Source: Kudoa neothunni
Lineage: Eukaryota > Cnidaria
Length of the DNA stretch: 64,000 nucleotides
NCBI GenBank assembly: GCA_964304625.1
Contig: OZ199839.1
Location: forward strand, 3,720,001-3,784,000
Reading direction: 5' to 3'
Both the position numbers and the translations under genes were made by a program. The notes under the pieces were generated by a model. The model saw only the letters and a list, made by a program, of their open reading frames with translations. It did no database searches and was not told the origin of the DNA. This document shows positions 11,145-23,049 of this stretch, piece after piece (within the stretch, counting starts at the first letter, position 1; each line of letters begins with the position of its first letter).

Positions 11145-13832
11145 CCGTAAATCCACGTGTATAAGCCGCACCAAAACTTTGAAGGTTATTTTCTCGTTTA
11201 CGGGTATACAGTATGTATAAGCCACCCCTACCATGCCAAACTAGTTCTATTCGTCACCCTAATACATTCTTTCATTCATTTAACACACTTAATTTAACCT
11301 TGTCACAAGTCATTCGTTAAGTCTACCGTCTGTGTCTGCAGGGCGTCCAATGAGATTATCTGAAAAAACCCAAGGTCGCAAAGAAAACACAATAATATTA
11401 TTAAAATAAAAAATTTTATTTTAAACGCGTTTTCTAATTACTGTCGTCAATTGAATCGTCTTAATCTTCTTCACAAACCTCAGTTAAGATGCTTGATCTA
11501 TTTTTCAAGCGCTCAAGGTATCGTTGGCTCACAACACTGCTGTTCACATCATGTATTAGTTTGTTAGTTGGATGCGATGTCAAACACGTATTATTATTTC
11601 TTCTGATCAATTGCTTTGCGACAAGTTTACATTTTACAATTTCAGCCTTTAATGAGTTTGTTTAGTTTCTACTGTGTTCATTAATGAATAAATTCGTTCA
11701 ACATTTTCAGTAGCTGGAATTTCTGTCCTTAGCATCTTGATCAAGCTAATATTTAAACCTACTTTTAACCAATCTTGATTGGAGAACATATTATCCCACG
11801 CTCTTTTTTGAGCTCCGTTTAAAATTTCACGGATACTTTCAAATAATGTACGTCAATAACTTCAAAATATGTTATTAAAAAAATTAGAAAATTTTAAGAC
11901 GGCTTTGAAATATCCAAATACAATCACAGAATAATAAAAACAATTGATTAAATAACAATTATCCAGGGGTTGGAAAACAGCGCGTTGCCGACACTCGCGT
12001 TATCTTTAAAATTTTGAATTATTTTAATTCTCCCCATTATTAAAACAATAATATGATTATTCTATCTAATTCTTAAACTTATTATTTATATAATGGTCTC
12101 AAAGAATTTAATAATCTAAAAATTTTGTGAATAAACAAAAAACCCCCAAGAACCCAGGATTAATAGAAAAATCCAAAGATCTTGGTGAAAAACCCAAGGT
12201 TTGGACGCCCTGTGCGTCTGTCGTTAAACGCACGCGTTGGCTGACGGAGCTGCAATCCACCAATGAATGATCTCACCTTTGCAGGGAAAATAATACGCAT
12301 GTAGTAAATTATAGTAAGCAAGTAACGAATTGCCCAGCGCATTTTTAAACCACGTCATCGAGAAGTGAAAAATCCGACTCCGCGTACAAATTGTAAGTTG
12401 TGAAGACGACTTTGGAAACTACAAACCGAAATGTTGCTGCTGTTTTTGGAATAAATGAAAATCAAGTTCGCGAATGGAAGAAAGCTCACGCTAGCTTGAA
12501 GATGATTCCATGATCAAAGTGTGCGAGAAGAGGAAAACAATGTCAATGGCCCGAACTAGAATCCTCCTTAGTTGATTGGGTAACAGAAAGAAGGAATGCG
12601 GATTCTATCGTCACCAAAAACAACATTCAAATTGAGGCTATGAAGTGGCCCAAGAAGAATCGTGAGTTGTGCCAAAATTTCAAAGCTTCGCGTGGTTGGT
12701 TGAGCAGATTCATGACAAGAAATAATTTAGTTTTACGTCAAAAACCGAAAATGACTCAAAAGCTACCTGAAGACTTGGAAGATGAAGTAGTTTCATTTCA
12801 ATAACTCATCATAAAATATCGCAAGCTTCACAATTACTTTCTCAACAATATTGGAAACATGGATGAAACTCCAATGTTTTTCGATATGGTTGGGAACAAG
12901 ACGGTCAACAACGTCGGAGAAAAAGAAATATGCGTGAAATCAACAGGGCATGAGAAGAAACACTTCACTGTGATTTTAGCTTGTTTAACCGATTGAACTA
13001 AGTTAAAGCCAATGGTGATTTTCAGGAGCAAACATTTACTTCAAAAGAAAAGTTCACTCCTGGCATCGTTGTCCATGTGCAAGAGCGTAGATGGATGAAT
13101 GGCGTATGGTCTAAACGTTTTGGTGGCTTATTGTAAAAACGGTCGCTTTTGGTGCGGGACAAGTTCAAGTGGCATCTCGTTGAACGTGTCAAGCAGCGTT
13201 TGCAGAAAAATAATAGACATTGCTGTTATACCTGGTGGTTTGACATCAATTCTCCATCCCCTCGATGTTTCACTAAATAAACCTTTCAAAAACAGACTTC
13301 GAGCAATGTGGAACGAATGGATGATATCTGGAGATCACCAGGTTATTCGTGATGGAAACCTCAAAGCCCCTTCTTTAACCACTATGTGTCAATGGATTCT
13401 TTAAGCCTGGAAGGATTTGAAGCCCCCAATAATTGTAAAATCCTTCAAGAAATGATGCATCAGCAATACAATGGACGGAACAGAGGACGATGTTTTATGG
13501 GAGCATGACGAAGAAACCTCACCTTCCGATTCCGATGAATTCGATCCTTACAACGACACAATTTTACCCCACGAATGAAATCAAGTGTTAGAGATGTCGC
13601 ATGACAGTGACCAAGACTAATTACCTCATTATTTGAGTACGAATTCTGGATATTTCCTAGTGTCTTATTGTTGAATATGTGTAGCATTTTCGCATTCTCA
13701 AAGATACGTTAACCCCTAAACATAGTGACAAGTTTATAGATATAATTTTTAGACTGCGTTTATAAACCGCATCTAAAACTTATAAACAACATTTTAGGTT
13801 CACAGATGCGGCGTATATACGAGGATTTACGG
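11145..13832 (+). mobile_element. pogo/Tigger element relic, split by a hAT insertion
   Basis: A 2688-bp element flanked by TA duplications (11143-11144 and 13833-13834). Its ends are inverted: CCGTAAATCCACGTGTATAA on the left and, reversed, CCGTAAATCCTCGTATATAC on the right. The plus strand from about 12400 to 13620 encodes a broken CENP-B/Tigger transposase: NRNVAAVFGINENQVREWKK (DNA-binding part), CQNFKASRGWLSRFM, GNMDETPMFFDM with the first catalytic aspartate, TGHEKKHFTVILAC, and GGLTSILHPLDVSLNKPFK. Several stops and shifts show it is inactive. The last coding part (13100-13404) is the longest open stretch. A hAT element interrupts its left untranslated part. Confidence 0.8.
11339..12212 (-). 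mobile_element. hAT element nested in the Tigger relic
   Basis: An 874-bp element with ends CAGGGCGTCCAA (11339) and its inverse (12201-12212). Flanking 8-bp direct repeats tgtgtctg (11331-11338) and tgcgtctg (12213-12220) differ at one base, the hAT signature. On the minus strand near 11790-11660 a fragment reads SNQDWLKVGLNISLIKM, then LRTEIPATENVERIYSLMNT, matching the C-terminal hAT dimerisation domain; the rest is eroded. It therefore landed in the Tigger copy later than that copy's own insertion. Confidence 0.8.
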
Positions 13833-13849
13833 TATTTATTTTAAGTTTA

Positions 13850-15844
13850 CATGATATTATCTTTAAAAACATTAAATGTAAGTCATTATTAATGGTTGTT
13901 ATTCAGAAATATAGAATATTCAAAGTTTCTCCATACTTATAACACTCTCTCATTTACATTTTCCCCTAATTAAAGCAAAATAACTATTCTTAGTATTATA
14001 AATCTTCCCATTCGAAACGCTCTATTGTTTAAACCAATTAGTGAGTGTTATTTGGTAAATTGTCTCCTAACCTTGACTCTAAGAAATAATTATTAACTGA
14101 ACAGTGTATAAAAAACTAATTTAATGGTCCTTAAGAATGCTCAAAAATGAAAACAATCTTCAGAAATGAACTCCTTTGATGGATAATAATTCATGAAAAA
14201 TAAACATAATTACACAATATGTTTGGATAAGTTTTTTATTGTTTGATCAGTTGTTAACATCGAATTATTTTTCATTACCTAAATATAGTATATTTCAGTT
14301 TGCATTAATTTTTTATTTATATATCATCTTATAACTAATATTTTTTAAAATTAAATTTCATATTTTGACTAATAAAGTATGATAATTCAAGGCAGGCTCT
14401 ATTTCTTGATATTTATTATTCGGATCAAAACTTTTCAACCATTCAAGCTATAAAATAATTTTGATAATTTCTAAAAGGTTTCCCATGAATGATCACAACA
14501 ACATAATATTCGTCTTATCCTAAGATTGTCATTTTCATTATTTCGACTGCGAACGCACACGACATACTTATTAGATGATGGTTTTGGTGTCAGCTATAAA
14601 ACAAGCAGCTAGTTTTATTGTAGGAAATGTGCTTATCGTCCCAATGGCAGAAAATCGCAGCGCTCGGGCAGACTTATACCCTCAATAATGATTATGAATA
14701 ACTTCACAATCATCCCTAGTTCAATCAAAATCTAGCACCCTATATCATTTATCATTCAAAAGTATTATTATAAAACGATCTCAAAGTTAATATAATTCAT
14801 TGAAATTATATAAACAACTATTAAACAATAAAAGGGTAAAATAAGTAGTTATGGTATTACGAAAGTTTCAACGATCACTTGTTATACGACATCTCGATTC
14901 CTTGTTTTCTACCACTTTTTCAATATAAAGTTTTCAATAAAACTAAGTTGCTGCCATTGCGTCACCGAAAATAAAGAGGAGAGAAACCACCATCATGCCT
15001 TGATGGAAAAATTAATCATACTTTGTATTCATATAGAAAATATATTGATTCCCATTTTAACAATGAATTCTAAAATATGATTTTATAAAAAAACTTCAAA
15101 TAACAACAAATTAAGAGCATTTAGTATGGGTTTTGTTTGTTACAAAAAAGTATTAATATTCGACATTAGAATATAATAATTTAATTAATACTATATTCAC
15201 CAAAATATTTGTTTAAACTTAAAAAAATAAAAAATATATTTAATTTCGAAGTTGAACTTAAATTGGAGTCAAAGAAACCTCAGAATATAATTATAGATTT
15301 TAGTTAACTTGATTAAACCCTTAACTCAATATTTATCATTCTTTGTTCCATCAAAAATATGAAGAAAAAAGAAATTTAATAATAAAGAAATATTATGTTT
15401 AACGGAGAATAAAAAATCGATGTTGGAAAATGGTCAATCAACAAAAATTAAAATAAACTTATATGTATAACATATTCAATTTACCATTAATAATAATTCG
15501 TCTAAAAAATTGCATGTCTAAAGATTATTTGCAATTATTAGCTTTTTTAGTAAGTGTTATTTTATTTAATTACAAATTCTCCAATCAATAATCACACTTT
15601 AAGTACGGTTTAGGAGATAATTTATCAAACAATGCTCAATAGTTGCCACTAATAGTATAGCGTTTTGACAATAAAAATTCATAATACTAAAAATACTTAT
15701 ATAATTTTAATTAGGATAAAACAAAAATGAAAAAATGCTATGAACATGGAGGAAGTTTCAAAATTCTACATGCCTGATCAATAACCGTTTATAATGACTT
15801 ATTATTCATTATAATACTATGCAAAATAAATTTAACATTTAAAT
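13850..15844. other. Gene-free AT-rich stretch
   Basis: Two kilobases without a supportable gene or RNA. Only short frames in low-complexity sequence occur. Confidence 0.5.
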
Positions 15845-16075
15845 GCATGAATTGTAATCACATTCATATCCTTCATAGTGAAATATGGAAACCGGTGTTA
15901 ACATGAGGATTATGCTGTTTAATCCACCATCATATATACGATTAGAAGAAAAATTTGGATATGCCCAGATAAGAAGTTCATATAAAATTTTATAGAACCG
16001 CTTCCGTCGAAAAATGTCTTAAAAAACGCTAAAAATAGGGATGCCACACGCTCCACAATAGCCAAATCATGACAG
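15845..16075 (-). repeat. Interspersed repeat R1, copy 2 (inverted)
   Basis: The reverse complement of this segment aligns with 10862-11142 over roughly 230 bp with scattered differences and small gaps, including TTTCACTATGAAGGA, ATCCTCATGTTAA and the GGCTATTGTGGAG block. Beyond the common part the flanks differ. No open frame is conserved between copies, so this looks like a non-coding interspersed repeat rather than a gene duplicate. Confidence 0.7.
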
Positions 16076-16309
16076 GTGCCCACGAGTGGTAGTACACACG
16101 AGCCGCCACCTACTGTATTATTAAATTTAAACTATTAGAATCAGCGGAATATTGTATTACTTATGCCGAATAATCTCAAACTAATCTCGATTATGGCATT
16201 GTGGGGGATATATTGACGTTCTCCTTAAGTGTTTACAAAATAGAAATAACGTTGTCGGCTAATAAGACTCATTAAAAAAACAACGAAAAAAAAATAAGCA
16301 CTGTGACGC

Positions 16310-16900
16310 AAGGTCCGAATCGGGATTTGGACTTGGGTTTTTCGCATTAAAAGAGTGGTGGTGCCATACCGCATTGCTCTCGACCGCGCAACTATGGTTG
16401 GTATCATCGCCCAGGACAGATAGCACATCGGTGTGACACTCGGACTCAGAACCTCGTGGTAATGGGTTCGAATCCGCCGGTGGTCAGACTACTGCTTCCG
16501 TGTCGGCGGGTCTCTATACCATACTTGGGAGCTGTGGTTAAAGTGTACTCTTGCTGTGGAGTAGGATGCACCAGCAGCCAAATTCGTGTGAAGTGGGATG
16601 AGATTGAATTGGAGTTTGAATCTCCGGATCCCATCGAAAGGCCAATAATTTTCAGGCCTCACAGAACCAACGTTCTTAAAGATATAGGGCGTGGGGTGGT
16701 GGTCGCCCGGAGACGAGGATGTTTAATGGGTTAAAGTCCCACATTACCGCGCAAAGAAAAGAGTCGGGATTGCATGTTACGTCCTGTGGTGCCTACAACG
16801 TTAATGGAAGATGTCTGACCAACCAGAACTCCACAACCTAATAAGTTGCACCGTGGGTTTTACCTTGTAAACAAACAAATCTATGGTTGGTGGATTACAA
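16310..16900 (+). repeat. tRNA-like SINE (copy A)
   Basis: A GC-richer island in AT-rich surroundings. It carries a perfect RNA polymerase III B box, GGTTCGAATCC, at about 16467, preceded by an A-box-like stretch (CTATGGTTGGTATCA) near 16393. The 3' part at about 16690-16737 reads GTGGTGGTCGCCCGGAGACG and then AGGATGTTTAATGGGTTAA, which matches the 3' end of the minus-strand repeat at 37405-37790. The plus-strand open frame at 16456-16734 is a by-product of the repeat and is not called as a gene. The outer limits are approximate. Confidence 0.55.
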
Positions 16901-16959
16901 CCCTTATAATCCACATGTTATATTCCTCCGGACGTGATGAAGTCCAGGCTTGGAACTAA

Positions 16960-19940
16960 CGTGGGAAAATCGAATGATGTACCGGCGATGGCGGGCGAAA
17001 TGCTTGTAGGATGATGCAACGCGGTTGCATCTTGATCTTACATATTGGTGTTCAACGCGTGCCAGTTGCATTTTGATCTTGAAATACTGTATTAAGTATT
17101 CACTTCATCCTTCATGAATCATGGAGTGAATTATGCATTTAATTCTATATATTATGGCTGAAAATTTTCTTCATTTTAATTAATTTTTTCCTCTATAATG
17201 ATTACATGATCCCACTTGAAGTTTTTTATTCCTTACATAATTGTAAATGATTTTACGCCTTATAATTATGCATTGACCTTTGAGCTCAATTGAAATTTTA
17301 ACATTTTCCGTCGAGATGCTTGTTATAGGGATTTTCCACCAATCTCGTCACTTTTACAGTTTTAATTGCCCAGCTGCATTCGATGTAATCTTATTTCCTA
17401 TTAAGCTGTCAACGTATTAAGTTTCGAATTTTAAAATATTCATTAAAAATATTCGACCATATTTTAATTACTTAAATACGCAAGTATACAAAAATGTATA
17501 CAAATATATCCGAATGTAGATTATTTTTCTTCATTTAAAAAATATTCGATTTTCTTGAGCAAAAAGCAGAACTACTTTAAATGTAGCTGCTGTGAATAAA
17601 AACGGAGACATTTTAAGAGAAACCCATGATAAAGCAATTACTAATGACTTTAAAATTTTCCTTATTGATATAAGAAACCGTTGTTGAATTGAAATAAAAA
17701 ACTAATTTGTCATTATTATTAATATGGATAACGCAAGGATCCATCACAACTCTGGAACATAAACTGTGTTAATGGAGGTGAGTTTGATTATAAAATACTT
17801 ACCATCATCTCCGTCTTTTTTAATGTCATAAAATGCATTTTTTTTTGTGAAATTTTTTGTATTAGCTGATGTATCCATAATTAAAATGTACTTTAATTGA
17901 GTACCAGTAAATATTTTGGTTAAATGAATTTATCATCTTGTGATTTCTTTCACACTAAAATGATGACATATTTTATAAATCATCTCGAGGCGGAGAAATA
18001 CATAAAAATAAGTTTTCTCGTTATACTTTAAAAAATTTTTACCATTTTATTGTGTTTTTGAACATAAACTTTTTGAGATTAATTGAAAATATAATTATTT
18101 GGATAGCAACAATGACGAATGATAATGCAAAGGTGCTGAGTTAGAGTGAGAAGCCTTATATAATTGTAAACAGTATTTTAAATAGACTATGGGGACACTT
18201 AATCTCTACTTTATAGAAATAAACAACTATCGTTAAGAAAAATCCACTGGTTGAATCATTAAAACAAAAAGTAAGATGCCTATTTTTAGGGAATATAAAC
18301 TAGAAATAAATCTATGCTACCAGATTTATAATTTTAACCCTCCCTGTACTGCGTGGAAAAAAATCACACGAGTTCCGATAGGGTCCGTCCGGACCACCAA
18401 AAAAACTGTCTTAATGGTCTTTAATTTCTTAGTTCCACGCCTTAAAAAATTCTTCAACTATTTATAAGATGTTCTGACTAAGCAATTAAATTGATTATGG
18501 AACGTTAGTAGGCTTAAAAACAGAGTCCTGTAATTCACAAATATCGGCTATTTAGAATTAAGAAAGAATTTAATGGTACAAAAATTAAAATTAAACATAT
18601 TTTAATTAAAAAAAAGTAATTTGCAAAATGAAAACCATTTAAAAAGAAGAAATTATAAGTAAAATTGATGCGAGCGAACTGCAACAGAGGCAGCATGATC
18701 GTATAAAATGGGAAACAACAAATCAACAATAAACGGGTTAAAATGAATAAAGATGTCTTATTTCTAATTTGTAATTTTCCATAATTTCTAAGGCATATAT
18801 AAAGGAACAGTTCGAATTAACTCTTGATATTTGATGTATACGTTATTTTTTCAGACCTAATTTGTTATTAGAAAACTAGGTTTGTTGTGTTATTTCTGTT
18901 ATGTAATTTTAATTTTCACTGTACTGCTCTGCTTTAAAAATTTTTCTCTTAAATTTATTAATATAAGAAGTAGGTTTTCATAATTACAAAGTAGGTAAAA
19001 CTGCAAAAATTCCATAATAAGCGAAGTTTCATCATTTACTCAATTAAATATTACATTCTAAATCTTTAAATCTACAATTATAAGAGAAAAATAAATTTTC
19101 TCAGTACATGTGTATTTTCCTTACAAAGAAACATTCTTGTCTCTAAAGGCACAAAAATCATTAAAATTAGCCGATAATATAATATTCAAAAATGAATTGT
19201 TTTCATGCAATTCCAAGTGTTGTAAATTTTTTGATTAATATTTCTTAATAATCCAATGTAATTATTTTAAAGGGAGTTTAGGTTGTAAAACTAGTAGAAC
19301 TGAACATTTTCAAGTCCGTCAACCTATTTTCTAATATTAAATTCAGCCGGTCTATGCAGTGCAATGGTTTAAACCTTTCGACCTCATCGAGCCATTAAAG
19401 TCTAATGATTAGATTTTAACCGCTAGATCTATTACAAAATCTTCATCAAACCTCTCCTTGGTTATAATAATAAACTGTTGTGTCCATGTTAAGGCATCGA
19501 AATCCATGAAGTCTGCAAATAAATAATTCGTTTTCATACATAATAATCACTATTTTAAATATTTAAAATAATAAATGTTTATACATGAATAGTCGAATTA
19601 TTTATGTGTGTATATAAGAAAGAGTAGATATAAAATTTTATAGTTACATATATCGTAAAAATAGTTTGTTGTAAATTTAAAATTAAAAAATTCATAATTA
19701 GATTCAAAGTGTTATGTTTTAAAATATTTATATCCCGAAAAATAAAATTATATAACCGTAATATCACAAACGAGTCGATAGAATCAGTTACCCCTATTAA
19801 ATATTTCATATGAGAAATAGTTTTTTTTACAAAATAAAGATGCTGATAGATATTTTAACAATTATAAATCTTTCATAATGTTTCAATAACCTATATAAGG
19901 AAATAATTTGACGAAATATTGTTATACGAAAAATCATTGA
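16960..19940. other. Gene-free stretch with one piggyBac-like end
   Basis: About 3 kb with no supportable gene. At 17018-17085 a short block (GTTGCATCTTGATCTT, then GTTGCATTTTGATCTT) is repeated in tandem. At 18334 a TTAACCCTCCC terminus is followed about 40 bp on by the palindromic GGTCCGTCCGGACC, resembling a piggyBac-family end; no partner end was found. Confidence 0.4.
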
Positions 19941-19944
19941 TAAT

Positions 19945-20800
19945 ACTATTATTGTATGCTCTTTTCCGCACATAATTCAAGCATTCTACCACGATTTTCA
20001 TTATTTGTGTAAGTTTTGATGGAAAAGTTTGTGTCGCCAAGAAAAGTCTATGAAGGATACAATGTGTTACAACTATATGAGTGGCATCAGCTTACGTCAG
20101 CCCACCAAAACTAGTTTCACCTATGATTGGTAGGGCACAATCTGTGCATATAGCAGACACCATATCCTAAGTGATGTAATGTTCTTATAAAAAGTCATTC
20201 CCAATCTTTTTTATCAAAAGCCTTTGTGGTCCGCATGATTATTCGAAAAAAGTCTTATTTTATATTATTTTGATGCGAATATCTCATAAATACGACTTGC
20301 TGACTCATACCAACAACACGCGTAGTATCATCGAGTCGGATGCTGAATATGAATGAACTTGAAGTCCGGATGCTACACTATCTGCAAAAATATGTCATTG
20401 CTCATACCCGTAATTCTGCTTCGTATAGTGTTAGCAGACAGTAAAACATGGGAAGACCTAATTTCGACATCCTTGTCTATAAGTTAAAACATGGGAAGGA
20501 CCTAATTTCGACATCCTTGTCTATAAGGATATTTTCCACTCTCATGGCAACTGGTTTCACTAATAATTTTACCGATTGTATGAAGTCTTTATAATTTCAT
20601 AATCAAATACGAAATTTTGTATAATGCCAATATATCGGTTGTTTCAACCGACACAAAACTCAAAGCATCTAAAGTTTTTTTCCTGACCAAATTTTCTTCT
20701 TTGAGCTGTAAAAATTGGTGACTGTTGCATTTTTACATTAACAGCCCGCATTAAGGTTTACAAAAAAAATTATCATATATAATCGCCAAATTCAGAATAA
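19945..20800 (-). mobile_element. hAT (ZBED5/SCAND3-like) transposase relic
   Basis: The minus strand carries ordered but broken transposase blocks: LYKISYLIM and LHTIGKIISETSC near 20620-20540, VSAICTDCALPIIGETSFGG near 20150-20110, and VTHCILHRLFLATQTFPSKL followed by KIVVECLNYVRKRA near 20070-19950. These correspond to the pre-catalytic and DDE region of ZBED5/SCAND3-type hAT transposases (family form: CTDGA..M and THC.LHRE.L). Several frames and stops make it inactive. A 43-bp tandem duplication lies inside it at about 20442-20527. Terminal repeats were not found. Confidence 0.65.
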
Positions 20801-20895
20801 TAGTAACAGTTCAAAAAAAGAAAGTTAGGTATTGCGAATAGAATAGTCTCATAAATTACGACAGATTTAAGGTATCGAATAATTGGTGGTAGTGG

Positions 20896-23000
20896 TTACA
20901 TCAGTTCATTGTAAACTTGGCGCACCACTTCTTCTTCTTCTATTGGGGGCAGAGGTTCACAATACTCGGAGTTCCAATAGCGTAGGAAATGATTCGAAGC
21001 TGAGGTCAACAAATGGCATTATATCGTCCTTGTAAGTCTTGGGTAGTGGGCGTCGAACATAATCACCAATACCACAAGTTAACTGGAAGTATGAAGGATT
21101 AATATTATTCGTACTGACCCATAATTTGGACTCAGAAACTGCCAATTTACTATGCCACAATTTCGCAAAAGGTATTTCAGGTAATGACTTGTTTTTTATG
21201 TCAAATATTTTCTAGAAAAAACTCATGTTACGTTATAAAAAAGTTATACAATAGATATTCCTTCATATGCTCCTAGCTTTTGCAAATCACTGAGTATCGA
21301 TTTCACATGGATAGCTTTCTTGTCTAAGATAATGCTGACTTCTACTTTTCGAACAATTGCAGCCTGCTTGAGAGCATTATCAACAGATGTATCCAACCTT
21401 GATAAATAAACGTTAGTTATAAAATGAATATATAGGAGTATAAACCATTAAGGTATAAATAATAAAGTAACAGGAATTAATTTGTGATAAAAATTGTTAT
21501 TTAAAGCGAAAAACAAATAAAAATAACAAGTTGAGGTTGTAGAAGACCTTAATGATGAAAGAGATTCAAAGGTATAGTACAGTACTGTAACTCGCCAACT
21601 CTTTATAACAACTGTGCAACGGGACATTTGTATTCGATTTATAATTAATTCTTTATTTCACAGTTAAAAACTCTATCCTTTGTGAGACGTCAATTTTCAC
21701 GAATCTTATTACATTATATGCGAATTATTAACTCGAAAATATCTCATGATAAATGTGTTAATTTTATATGAAATATCATTCTTTTTAACCTTTAATTTTC
21801 TAATTTTCTTTTTAACATTAAATGTTGAGTTCAAGAAAATTTCAGGTGAATATTTCGGGATGAAAATACTCCCATGATGTGCCCATTCATAAGAATCATG
21901 GAAGCGCAATAGATATGCTGATTAGATATTAAATCCTAATTAGAAAGAGTTTTTAAATATTTTATAACTCAGCTTTTTATATAAATGTATAGTTTAGAGA
22001 AAAATGATGAGTTCATAAATTACATATGAGGTTTGGTGAAGGGGTCATAAACAGCGTATTCGTATGATGTCATATAGATTTTATTTTTGGCCGAGTTAAT
22101 CACTTCTAAAAGAGCCAATTTATCATTTCTGATGTCGTCTTTTCTTCCAAACCAATAAGGGACTGCACGACACCTGTACTGGCGAATATGACAATAACTC
22201 CCGGGGTTTAGTACGGAAAGATAGAGGGCATTTCTGTTTTTAAAATCTCCGCAAACTTGCTATCAATCGCATTATTAGCTGACTCCAAAAAATAAAGCAT
22301 TCAGTTTCTCCATAATGTGGAGAACGGTTCTTTCCTACTATACCAGTCTCAACGATCTACATCTCAGCATAAGACATCAACAGACAAACAGCTAATAACC
22401 ACCTCACTATAGGACCTCCAATCCATATTAGAACTTCCAACATAGAAATATTTGTCATCAATAATCCACAGTTTTTGTGTGACAAATGCCACCCAGTAAA
22501 GTCTGGAGTTTTTATTTTTTCATGTCAATGAATCCAATATTCACATTATTGCCGATAGGCACTTTGCAAGTCGGTCAAATCAATATCTTCAAGTCCTGGG
22601 CCTCTCAAATTTGCCAAGAGATGGATGGAAACTCCTACAATACCCAAAAAGCTAGTGGATACAATGGAAGATTGACATTTTATTTAACCTCGTTTAGCAG
22701 CTTCCTCAAGCCGTTTGTATATCTCTTCTCCAACATCAGCAGTTTTGAAAAGGACCTCCCTTCAACAATCTTTTCCTCTGAGTGTGAAGTAAAAACTGAT
22801 GGCTTTTCACAGACATTTTTGCTTTGGTTAGCATTTTAATTATGCTTTCACCTATTTTTGGAGATATTTTGACATCCGGAGGAAAAATGACAATCTGCAG
22901 GGCACACTTTCTACAAAATAATATTTTGAATGTTCCTTATTCGCATCTAGAAAAATGGGATGAGAAATATGAAGAAATCCCCCAACTTCACCTACCAATC
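20896..23000 (-). pseudogene. PLD3/PLD4-like phospholipase D family gene, N-terminal half eroded
   Basis: Family members are endolysosomal membrane proteins of the HKD superfamily (5' exonucleases or phospholipid-processing enzymes). On the minus strand both HKD motifs are visible: CHTK then LWIIDDKYFYVGSSNMDWRS near 22490-22400, and HSKLAVSESKLWVSTNNINP near 21160-21090, where E replaces D as in PLD3. The 3' half splices well: a GRKDDIRNDKLALLEVINSA exon to about 22027, a 612-nt intron, LDTSVDNALKQAA at 21412, a 38-nt intron, then the second HKD exon. The N-terminal half (KYYFVESVP, GESIIKMLTKAKMSVKS, EEIYKRLEEAAKRG) shows at least three frame breaks, one in the A-run inside the first HKD motif, and the last 30 codons (FLRYWNSEYCEPLPP) need either a 67-nt intron or a frameshift. 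I call it a probable pseudogene; a mis-assembled or oddly spliced live gene is possible. Confidence 0.6.
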
Positions 23001-23049
23001 ACATCCACTCTAACCATTTTGTTTACGGGCGTAATGCGGGGGTGTTAAC

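Noticed and set aside
16456-16734. 92-codon open frame rich in R, V and P
   Set aside because: It overlaps a tRNA-like repeat, starts within the B-box region, and its 3' part is the shared SINE tail; it is a by-product of the repeat's GC content.
18334-18450. A complete miniature piggyBac-like element with TTAA on both sides
   Set aside because: TTAA is present at both sides, but the right end (CACGCC before TTAA) is not the inverse of the left end (CCCTCCC).
22486-23048. Plus-strand open frames with hydrophobic stretches
   Set aside because: The opposite strand carries phospholipase D family motifs in the right order, so these are shadows.
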